In this document: piece after piece, positions 1 to 6,897 of the stretch
Numbering within the stretch: position 1 is the first letter of the stretch
Layout: every line of letters starts with the position of its first letter
Source of the DNA: Woeseia sp.
Lineage (GTDB): Bacteria > Pseudomonadota > Gammaproteobacteria > Steroidobacterales > Woeseiaceae
Assembly (NCBI GenBank): GCA_018701055.1
Contig: JABIUH010000227.1
Location: forward strand, 1-17,555
DNA: 17,555 nucleotides
Direction: 5' to 3'
Position numbers and translations under genes: made by a program
Notes under the pieces: model-generated
Told to the model about the DNA's origin: nothing
The model's input: only the letters and a program-made list of their open reading frames with translations
Database searches by the model: none

Positions 1-500
1 CGGATATTGTCACCATGGGTAAGCCGATGGGAAATGGTCATCCATTGGCAGCGACTGTGACCCGTCGAGATCTTGTCGATAGCTTTTCCCAATCCACACA
101 CTATTTTAATACCTTCGGCGGCAATCCAGTTTCGTGTGCAGCAGGTCTTGCGGTACTCGATGTTATTGAGAAAGAGGGCCTGCAAGACCATGCTCTGGAA
201 GTTGGGTTATATCTAAACGCCGGAATAAACGAACTCGCGACGCGCCACCTTGCCATCGGTGACCTTCGCGGTGATGGGCTGTTTAAGTCGATCGAGATGG
301 TCAAGGATCGAGAAACCCGTGAGCCCCATAGTGATCTTGCACCGAGGCTTGTTAATGCCTTGCGCGAGCGACAAATTTTATTGAACTCAAGCGGTGTGGA
401 CGACAATATATTGAAACTGCGCCCGCCAATGGTGTTTACCAAAGAACATGCAGATCATTTCTTGCAGGTTTTTGATGAGGTATTGGTTGCCGCGACTTAA
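1..500 (+). CDS. Class III PLP-dependent aminotransferase, C-terminal part
   Basis: This is the C-terminal 165 codons of a class III (ornithine/omega-aminotransferase fold) PLP enzyme; the start lies upstream of the window. The frame reads DIVTMGKPMGNGHP from base 3, and the Lys in TMGKPMGNGHP is expected to form the Schiff base with PLP. The small domain follows (THYFNTFGGNPVSCAAGLAV, then LRGDGLF and LKLRPPMVF), all usual for the family. The exact GKPMGNGHP form resembles the branch with ethanolamine-phosphate phospho-lyase and AGXT2-like enzymes. In bacteria this branch is sometimes fused behind an aminoglycoside-phosphotransferase-like domain, which cannot be checked here. It ends 16 nt before the metalloprotease gene, so the two may be co-transcribed. 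The family is clear; the substrate is not. Confidence 0.9.
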   Translation, partial: DIVTMGKPMGNGHPLAATVTRRDLVDSFSQSTHYFNTFGGNPVSCAAGLAVLDVIEKEGLQDHALEVGLYLNAGINELATRHLAIGDLRGDGLFKSIEMVKDRETREPHSDLAPRLVNALRERQILLNSSGVDDNILKLRPPMVFTKEHADHFLQVFDEVLVAAT

Positions 501-516
501 AAACTGGAACACTTAG

Positions 517-2967
517 ATGATTAAAAGAATAATTTTTCTATTGGTTTTTGCTTTAGTGGCCGGTTGTGGGCGAGCACCGGCAGATGGCGCTCAAGACATT
601 GCGAGCCAATTGAGAAAGTCAGAGCATCTCGCGGGCTACTTTGATCTGTATTGGGATAAGCAGCAAGGTCGCCTGATCGTAAAGATTGATTCGTTCGATA
701 CGCCATTCTTATACGTCTCGTCGATGGCGCGCGGCGTTGGTTCCAATGACATCGGATTGGATCGAGGCCAACTTGGCGGAGAAAAGGTCGTTCGGTTTCA
801 ACGTTCAGGCCCAAAGATTCTCTTAGTGGAAGACAACCTGGACTATCGTGCATTGACGGACAATGCTGACGAACAAAATGCTGTCGCAGAGTCTTTTGCT
901 CGCTCCGTAATATGGGGTTTCGAAGCCTTGGGCGAGGACGCAGGTTCTGTTTTCGTCGACGCGACGGAATTTCTGCTGCGCGATGCACATGGTGTTGGGC
1001 CGCGGCTCGCTCAGATGGAGGAGGGTGCGTACGTCGTCGACCCTTCGCGATCTGCGATTTACAGGCCGATGACCAAAGCATTTCCCGATAATTCCGAGAT
1101 GGAGGCGATCGTCACGTTTACCGGCCAAGCCACGGGCCCACACCTGCCGACCGTTGTGCCAGACAGCGATTCTTTCTCCGTGCACTTACATCACTCGTTT
1201 ATCAGGCTGCCAGACGATAGCTACGAACCATTAACGTTTGAGCCGCGCGCAGGGGGCATTCCTCTGAGTGGTTCCGGATTTCTCGACTATGCCAGTCCGG
1301 TTGGCGACCCTCTTAGTGTGTCTTATGCGGTCCGGTTCCGCCTCGAAAAACAGGACCCATCTTTAGCACTCAGTGATCCCGTTAAGCCAATCGTTTACTA
1401 CGTCGACAGAGGTGCGCCGGAGCCCATTCGCAGCGCCCTGATTGAGGGTGCGTCTTGGTGGAATCAGGCATTTGAGGCCGTGGGTTATCGCAATGCGTTT
1501 CAAGTTGAGTTATTGCCCGAAGGCGCCGATCCAATGGATGTGCGGTACAACATCATTCAGTGGGTGCATCGTTCGACGCGTGGCTGGTCATATGGCGGAA
1601 GTATTTCCGATCCACGGACGGGCGAAATCATGAAAGGCAAAGTCACGCTTGGATCGCTTCGTGTCAGGCAGGACTACCTCATCGCTGAGGGTTTGCTGGC
1701 ACCATACGGCGACGAAGAAAAGCCGGACGTGCCGATGGAAATGGCGTTGTCCAGAATTCGACAGCTGTCGGCGCACGAAGTCGGTCATACGATTGGTTTT
1801 ACGCACAATATGGCAGCGAGTTCGCAAGGCCGCACGTCGGTCATGGACTACCCGCATCCGCTGATTCAGTTCGATGACGATGGCAACATCAATCTTGACG
1901 ATGCTTATGCGGTTGGAATCGGTGCATGGGACAAGCGCACTGTTGAATACACTTATCAGGATTTTCAGGATGACGTGGATCGAGATAGTGGTCGTAACGA
2001 AATCATGGCAGCTACCATCGAAACCGGTTTGCGTTTTGTTTCTGACCCGGACTCTCGTCCGGTTAGTGCGGCACATCCTCTGGGTAACCTTTGGGACAAC
2101 GGTGCAGATGCGATTGAGGAGCTTGAGAATTTGTTGCGCGTTCGTGCCGTTGCGATGGGCAGAATGTCAGAGAGGAACATTCGCCCCGGTCGTTCCTTCG
2201 CAACACTTGAAGAGGTCCTTGTTCCGATCTACCTCATTCATCGTTTCCAGTTGCATGCAGTTGGTAAATTGGTCGGTGGCGAAGATTTCTATTACGCGAT
2301 GCGTGGCGATGGTCAACCTAAGTCAACGCCCGTCGGAGCGGATCGACAGAGGCAGGCAATTGCAGCGCTCTTAAACACGATTACACCGTCATCGCTCCGC
2401 ATCCCTGACCACGTGTTGCGATTGATACCACCGCGGCCACCGGGAAATCCGAAATCACGCGAGACGTTTCCGTCAAATACCGGCAAATTGTTCGAACCAT
2501 TTGGCGCCGCACAAAGCGCTGCCTCGCTTACGATGGAGGTGTTGCTCGAGCCATCACGCGCTGCACGATTGATTGCGGCGAATGCGCGACAAACGACGAC
2601 CCCCGGCTTCGACGAGTTGACAGCGGATTTGTTGCGAGCGACATGGTTCGCGCCGCGACAATCTGGCATCGATGCTGAGTTGCAGCGTTTGGTCAATAGT
2701 TTGGCCTTGCAGCACCTGATGTTGCTTGCCGTAAATAAAGATGCCGATACCCAAGTGCGCGCTATCGCATTGGATAGCGTCAACCAGCTGGACGACTGGC
2801 TTAGTACTCGCGCGGCGGTACAGCGAGATGCGTCGTGGCGGGCGCACTATAGTTTTGCAAGTTTTCAGATCGATCAAATGCGAAACGATCCGTCGGGTCT
2901 CGAACAAATCGAACCAGTTGTTGTGCCTCCGGGAGAGCCCATCGGCACAACACTAGACTGGCATTAA
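517..2967 (+). CDS. Zinc-dependent metalloprotease lipoprotein (DUF5117/DUF4953 type)
   Basis: An 816-aa secreted metalloprotease. The N-terminus is a lipoprotein signal peptide with lipobox VAGC, Cys17 being the lipidated residue and Gly at +2 suiting the outer membrane. The zinc site is HEVGHTIGFTH: His420, Glu421 (catalytic), His424 and His430. A Met-turn-like SVMDYP at 441-446 follows, as in metzincins. The N-terminal half (about 50-330) looks like the DUF5117 region, and the part around and after the zinc site like DUF4953. These domain names come from memory of the family, whose members are usually near 800 aa, so this copy looks full length. Ribosome-binding sequence before ATG 517 is weak. 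It is followed by a 66-bp gap with a palindrome, so it probably belongs to a different transcription unit from the symporter operon. The substrate is unknown. Confidence 0.9.
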   Translation: MIKRIIFLLVFALVAGCGRAPADGAQDIASQLRKSEHLAGYFDLYWDKQQGRLIVKIDSFDTPFLYVSSMARGVGSNDIGLDRGQLGGEKVVRFQRSGPKILLVEDNLDYRALTDNADEQNAVAESFARSVIWGFEALGEDAGSVFVDATEFLLRDAHGVGPRLAQMEEGAYVVDPSRSAIYRPMTKAFPDNSEMEAIVTFTGQATGPHLPTVVPDSDSFSVHLHHSFIRLPDDSYEPLTFEPRAGGIPLSGSGFLDYASPVGDPLSVSYAVRFRLEKQDPSLALSDPVKPIVYYVDRGAPEPIRSALIEGASWWNQAFEAVGYRNAFQVELLPEGADPMDVRYNIIQWVHRSTRGWSYGGSISDPRTGEIMKGKVTLGSLRVRQDYLIAEGLLAPYGDEEKPDVPMEMALSRIRQLSAHEVGHTIGFTHNMAASSQGRTSVMDYPHPLIQFDDDGNINLDDAYAVGIGAWDKRTVEYTYQDFQDDVDRDSGRNEIMAATIETGLRFVSDPDSRPVSAAHPLGNLWDNGADAIEELENLLRVRAVAMGRMSERNIRPGRSFATLEEVLVPIYLIHRFQLHAVGKLVGGEDFYYAMRGDGQPKSTPVGADRQRQAIAALLNTITPSSLRIPDHVLRLIPPRPPGNPKSRETFPSNTGKLFEPFGAAQSAASLTMEVLLEPSRAARLIAANARQTTTPGFDELTADLLRATWFAPRQSGIDAELQRLVNSLALQHLMLLAVNKDADTQVRAIALDSVNQLDDWLSTRAAVQRDASWRAHYSFASFQIDQMRNDPSGLEQIEPVVVPPGEPIGTTLDWH

Positions 2968-2978
2968 ATAGTTCCTGC

Positions 2979-2998
2979 CCAGAATAGACCTATTCCGG
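2979..2998. promoter_or_regulatory. Imperfect palindrome before the symporter operon
   Basis: GAATAG (2982-2987) and CTATTC (2990-2995) form a perfect inverted repeat around AC. One mismatch outward, CC (2979-2980) pairs with GG (2997-2998). It lies in the 66-bp gap between the metalloprotease and the 44-aa gene, about 35 nt before that start codon. The two-base centre is too tight for a good RNA hairpin, so a dimeric regulator's operator is the likelier reading. No regulator gene is nearby, and no convincing -35/-10 pair was found. It could be chance. Confidence 0.3.
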
Positions 2999-3033
2999 AC
3001 AAGTACTAAATAAGGATTCCCTGGGAGGCGCAC

Positions 3034-3168
3034 ATGTTCGGATTGCCATTTGATACAACACTGCTGGTTTTTGGTTTTCCTGTTTTTTGGATCCTCTACA
3101 CCATCGGTTTTCTGTACGTTTCCCGAGATTGGGACAAAGATTCAATTTCAGGCGATGACGCGTCATGA
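3034..3168 (+). CDS. 44-aa single-helix membrane protein, likely symporter accessory subunit
   Basis: A short ORF with a good ribosome-binding site (GGGAGG, about six bases before ATG 3034). It begins MFGLPFDTTLLVFGFPVFW and ends with a charged tail RDWDKDSISGDDAS. Residues about 9-30 form one hydrophobic helix (LLVFGFPVFWILYTIGFLYV), then VSRDWDKD. Its TGA overlaps the symporter ATG in an ATGA junction, so translation of the two is probably coupled. Several sodium:solute symporters are encoded next to small membrane partners (YhdT with PanF, YjcH with ActP, DUF3311 proteins). This is shorter than those and resembles a class of tiny symporter accessory proteins. The role in assembly or gating of the transporter is inferred from position. 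The strong ribosome-binding site and the overlap argue that it is real. Confidence 0.78.
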   Translation: MFGLPFDTTLLVFGFPVFWILYTIGFLYVSRDWDKDSISGDDAS

Positions 3169-4742
3169 GTGGCACAGTCATTTTTTTCCTGATCTTGTAC
3201 TACGTCGTCGTGCTGGGTATTGGCTATTGGGCGATGCAGCGTGGTGGTAGCGACGATTTGGAAGGTTACCTATTGGGTGGTCGAAAAGTTGGACCGATGG
3301 CGACTGCGTTAACACTGCAAAGCACCTCGATGAGCGGTTATATGTTTCTCGGCGCTGGCGGTCTCGGATTCGCACAAGGTTATTGGGCGCTCTGGTTTGC
3401 AGCGGGCGACATTGGCGGTGGTGTCCTCAACTTGTCGGTAATTGGTCGACGTATGCGCAAGCTGTCGCAGATGATGGGAGCACTAACCTCGATCGAATAT
3501 CTTGAGAAACGCTATCCGTCTGCGGCGGTACGATTGTTCGCCGGTGTTTTGACTATTTTTCTGCTCGGTTTTTATGTTGTCGCGCAGTTGATTGCAGGCG
3601 GTAAAGGGATGGCGTTGGTTACCGGTATCCCCTATCCGGTCGCGTTGGCGATCGCGGTTGGCATCATCTTGGTCTACACCTTTATGGGTGGCTACCTGGC
3701 CGTTGCCTACACAGACTTTTTCCAAAGTATTGTGATGTTGGTGGGTGTTATGTGGATTCTAATTGCCGCCCTTACGGAGCTTGGTGGGCTGACGAGTGCT
3801 AACCATGCGCTTAATAATATTGATCCGACTTTATTGTCGGTGTGGGGTAAAGACCTTGGTTTTCAGGGGCAATGGGGTGTCGTCGCTGGTGCATTGTTAG
3901 TTTTCTCTGTTGGTTATATGGGTTGGCCACATGTCGTCACGCGTCATATGGCGATGACTCGGCCAGAAACTGCGCGACGCGCCGGTCTTTGGGCGACTAT
4001 TTGGAATTTGTTTTTCGTGCCTGCGCCATACCTGGTAGGAATATTGGCCATCCTGATTTTGCCCGGCCTGGACGATCCGGAGATGGCCATTTTTCGCGTG
4101 GCCGAGCAGTTGTTACCCGCTGCAGTGACCGGGTTGGTGATGGCGGCTATTATGGCGGCCGTAATGTCCACCGCAGATTCCCTATTGCTGCAAACTGGAT
4201 CGATTGCGTCTCGCGATATCTATGAGCGATTCATCAACCCCAATGCGACCGAGAAACAAATGGTGCTGGTGTCGCGGGCGTTGGTCTTCGCTATTGCGGT
4301 CGTCGGTTATGCCGTTGCTTTGGTTGAGCCGCCGTCGGTGTTCAGCATCGTCATATTTGCAACATCGGTTCTAGGCAGTGCGTTTCTACCCGCCTATGTT
4401 TGTGCTGTTTGGTGGCGCAAGGCAAATACACCCGGTGCGTTGTCCTCGATGATCGTTGGGACCGGCGTCGCCATTTTTTGGGAGGTTGCTGGATTGGTCG
4501 ACACGACTGAACTCGCTCCAATGGTCACCGGCGTCGTAAGTTCGACGGTCACCATGATCGTTGTGACCCTGGCGACCCAGAAAATTTCGCCAGTCCCCGC
4601 CTATATTCACGAGGTCATGGATGAAGCGGCGACGGTTGGACGTATTCCGCCGCGCTTTCTTGCGGCAACGAATTCTGACCTAACCAACGAGGCGGTGGCT
4701 GTAGATGCGGCGCTCAGCAAGGGCGGTCAAAATAATGCGTAA
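3165..4742 (+). CDS. Sodium:solute symporter family (SSS) transporter
   Basis: A 525-aa polytopic inner-membrane protein of the SSS family, which imports a small organic solute with Na+. About 13 hydrophobic helices are visible. The family signature GGYLAVAYTDFFQ is at 175-187, and the sodium-site helix contains MSTADSLLL at 334-342 with Ser335, Thr336 and Ser339 as candidate ligands. The N-terminal DLEGYLLGGRKVG loop is typical. Length fits the family. The start overlaps the stop of the 44-aa gene by four bases, and the stop overlaps the likely start of the 161-aa gene. PutP, PanF and acetate-type branches all share these motifs, so the substrate cannot be fixed. The neighbouring amidohydrolases and amine oxidase suggest an amine, amino acid or carboxylate released by them. 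Confidence 0.93.
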   Translation: MSGTVIFFLILYYVVVLGIGYWAMQRGGSDDLEGYLLGGRKVGPMATALTLQSTSMSGYMFLGAGGLGFAQGYWALWFAAGDIGGGVLNLSVIGRRMRKLSQMMGALTSIEYLEKRYPSAAVRLFAGVLTIFLLGFYVVAQLIAGGKGMALVTGIPYPVALAIAVGIILVYTFMGGYLAVAYTDFFQSIVMLVGVMWILIAALTELGGLTSANHALNNIDPTLLSVWGKDLGFQGQWGVVAGALLVFSVGYMGWPHVVTRHMAMTRPETARRAGLWATIWNLFFVPAPYLVGILAILILPGLDDPEMAIFRVAEQLLPAAVTGLVMAAIMAAVMSTADSLLLQTGSIASRDIYERFINPNATEKQMVLVSRALVFAIAVVGYAVALVEPPSVFSIVIFATSVLGSAFLPAYVCAVWWRKANTPGALSSMIVGTGVAIFWEVAGLVDTTELAPMVTGVVSSTVTMIVVTLATQKISPVPAYIHEVMDEAATVGRIPPRFLAATNSDLTNEAVAVDAALSKGGQNNA

Positions 4743-5220
4743 GCTGGCCGTTATTAGGACCGCTGTCTCTGAAACAGACGCCATTCGTCTAGTTGCAGCG
4801 CTTTCCGGTAGCAGCGACGTGTACGTCGAGACGACACAGTATTTTCCTTACTTTAGTTTTGCAGGTCGCTGCACTTTGCCTGGCTTGTTCGGTAAGAGAC
4901 AAACTGACGTGCGTTGCTTGATCGATGCAGTCAACGGTCATGGCGCGACGGCTGATCGCTTTGACGTTGATCACGAAGTTCTGGTCGATTCGAGCAAGAT
5001 CGCAGTCAAACTCACGGCGGCAGAAGCGACAGCAGCCGCGCAGCGCATTGTCACGCATTCGCTCGGGCGTAATCTGCGCGTTATTGCGCGGTTCGAACCG
5101 GTTTTTGATGCAGCTACGCTGGTGTACAAGAAGTTTTGGATTGTGGGTGATGGCCAGATAAGGGCGCTGGTTGATAGCGTCGATGGCAGCATGCACCCGC
5201 TGCGAGTTCGAGCTGCGTAA
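4735..5220 (+). CDS. 161-aa protein of unknown function between symporter and amidohydrolase
   Basis: I do not recognise this protein. The chosen start, ATG 4735, overlaps the symporter stop by eight bases. An in-frame ATG at 4705 would add ten residues, and both have only distant AAGG or GAGG sequences, so the start is uncertain. There is no signal peptide or membrane segment; it appears cytosolic. Residues 36-42 (YFPYFSF) followed by VRCLIDAVNG at 59-68 are loosely echoed at 131-137 (YKKFWIV) and IRALVDSVDG at 142-151. This suggests a duplicated beta-rich unit, with an Ala-rich helix (94-110) between. Cys46 and Cys61 are the only cysteines. Its place directly after the symporter suggests a transporter-linked regulatory or binding role, but this is inference from context only. 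Confidence 0.8.
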   Translation: MRKLAVIRTAVSETDAIRLVAALSGSSDVYVETTQYFPYFSFAGRCTLPGLFGKRQTDVRCLIDAVNGHGATADRFDVDHEVLVDSSKIAVKLTAAEATAAAQRIVTHSLGRNLRVIARFEPVFDAATLVYKKFWIVGDGQIRALVDSVDGSMHPLRVRAA

Positions 5221-5238
5221 TAAAGAGGAGTGAAAGTT

Positions 5239-6888
5239 ATGCTGAGGGTACGAGCGTTGATCGTATTATTCGTATGCCTGTCGGCTTGTAGTGACGTAAC
5301 AGAAGATAGCCGCGAAATTGTTGACACTATCTTTCATAACGCCAAAGTAATCACGATCGATGCCAAGGCTTCGATTGCTTCTGTGGTTGCCGTTTCCGGC
5401 GAGAACATCATTGCGGTCGGTGGCGACGAAATTCTGTCCAGTTATCGCAGCGACAACATGCAGGACCTCGGCGGCAAAGTACTAATGCCCGGGTTTATCG
5501 ATTCACATACGCACATTAACGGTCAACCACAACGCTATATCGATCTGACAGAGACTACTTCTATCGAAGAAATCAAAAATCTTGTTCGCGACAAGGCCGA
5601 CGAGTTGGGCGAAGGAGAGTGGATCACCGGTTATGGCTGGTCAGAAGATTTTATGGCCGAACTGCGCCGCCCACTGCGCGGTGATTTGGATGAAGCGGCG
5701 CCGGGCAATCCGGTATTGATCACCCGCGCGGGCGGACACAGTGCGGTTGCGAACAGTTTGGCGCTACGCCTGGCGGAAGTGACACCATCGACACCGCAGC
5801 CGGAGTCAGGTGTGATTGAGAAGGATGAGAATGGTGAACTAAACGGCGTCATACGCGAGCGGCAGGACATTGTTTCTCGTTTAATTCCTGAATCGACCAA
5901 TGAAGAAGTTCGTGAAAGTTTGATCGGCGAGCTAAAGCGTCAATTGAGCCTCGGCATCACGAGCATTACCCATGCGACCGGATCGATAGAATCGTATCCC
6001 GAATGGGAGCTGGTCTACGCTGAGCATCGGGGTAATTTGCCCCGTGCCGCCATACAGGTGTTTTGGATCGATCCGGAAACGATGGCGGTATTTGGCAAGA
6101 AGAGCGGTGATGGCGATGAACACTTGCGAGTCGGGCCAATCAAAATTTTCGTCGATGGCGGATTTACCGGTCCCGCGGCGTATACAAAAGAACCGTATAA
6201 AGATGAGGCGGATTTTCGCGGCAAGTTGAGTATCGAACCCGGTGAGCTTAACCGAGTGATCAGTGAACTGAACGCGGCCGGTTGGCAGACCGGTATTCAT
6301 GCAATTGGCGATGCGGCAATCGAATTGGCGGTCGATGATCTGGCCTTGGCTTTGGACGAGCATCCGCGTGTCGATCATCGACACTATCTAAATCATTTCA
6401 CCGTAATGCCATCGTCCGAGTCGATGCGAAAGATGGCCGAATACGGCATTGCGATTACTCAACAGCCGAATTTCACTTATACATTAGAAGGACGCTACGT
6501 CGACTATCTTGATGGCGATCGCTTAGAACACAACAATCCACTACGTACGCCCATGAACCACGGAATTCATGTCGCAATATCGAGCGACATTTTGCCCATT
6601 GGACCGATGGTCGGGATTTATGCTGCGGTTACACGCAAAGGATTGTCCGGGCGTGTTTTCGCCGCCGATGAAGCGTTTAGCGTGATGGAGGCGCTGCAAG
6701 GCTACACATTGTATGGCGCCTATCTTTCATTCGAAGAAGACCGAAAGGGCAGTATTGAACCGGGGAAATTGGCCGACATGATCGTTCTTGATCAGGATAT
6801 TCTTAGCATCGATCCGGAGCAAATTTTGGATATAGAAATTGAACAGACCTGGCTCGGTGGAGCGCTCGTCTATGCGCGCGACTTTTAG
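5239..6888 (+). CDS. Amidohydrolase family 3 lipoprotein (first of three)
   Basis: A 549-aa metal-dependent hydrolase of the amidohydrolase 3 (YtcJ/N-substituted formamide deformylase-like) family, predicted to hydrolyse an amide or formamide C-N bond. The signal peptide ends in lipobox LSAC with Cys17 lipidated and Ser at +2, placing it in the outer membrane. Metal-site residues appear intact: His90 and His92 (FIDSHTH), Lys302 (IKIFVDGG, candidate carboxylated lysine), His354 (IHAIGDAA), His386 (YLNHF) and Asp450 (SSDILP). The C-terminal GSIEPGKLADMIVLD is the usual composite beta-sandwich segment. ATG 5239 is preferred over GTG 5230 because AGGAG at 5226-5230 lies eight bases before the ATG and overlaps the GTG. 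TAG overlaps the ribosome-binding site of the next gene. The substrate is unknown. Confidence 0.92.
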   Translation: MLRVRALIVLFVCLSACSDVTEDSREIVDTIFHNAKVITIDAKASIASVVAVSGENIIAVGGDEILSSYRSDNMQDLGGKVLMPGFIDSHTHINGQPQRYIDLTETTSIEEIKNLVRDKADELGEGEWITGYGWSEDFMAELRRPLRGDLDEAAPGNPVLITRAGGHSAVANSLALRLAEVTPSTPQPESGVIEKDENGELNGVIRERQDIVSRLIPESTNEEVRESLIGELKRQLSLGITSITHATGSIESYPEWELVYAEHRGNLPRAAIQVFWIDPETMAVFGKKSGDGDEHLRVGPIKIFVDGGFTGPAAYTKEPYKDEADFRGKLSIEPGELNRVISELNAAGWQTGIHAIGDAAIELAVDDLALALDEHPRVDHRHYLNHFTVMPSSESMRKMAEYGIAITQQPNFTYTLEGRYVDYLDGDRLEHNNPLRTPMNHGIHVAISSDILPIGPMVGIYAAVTRKGLSGRVFAADEAFSVMEALQGYTLYGAYLSFEEDRKGSIEPGKLADMIVLDQDILSIDPEQILDIEIEQTWLGGALVYARDF

Positions 6889-6897
6889 GAGAAACTG

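Noticed and set aside
521..1081. Long open frame on the minus strand opposite the metalloprotease
   Set aside because: It is entirely antisense to a well-supported gene, its product is low-complexity Arg/Pro/Ser-rich and matches nothing recognisable.
1874..2374. A 166-codon frame on the + strand inside the metalloprotease
   Set aside because: It is the shifted reading of the same DNA; the metalloprotease frame carries the motifs and is intact.
5230..5238. GTG start for the first amidohydrolase
   Set aside because: It overlaps the AGGAG ribosome-binding site; ATG 5239 has correct spacing and gives a normal lipoprotein signal.
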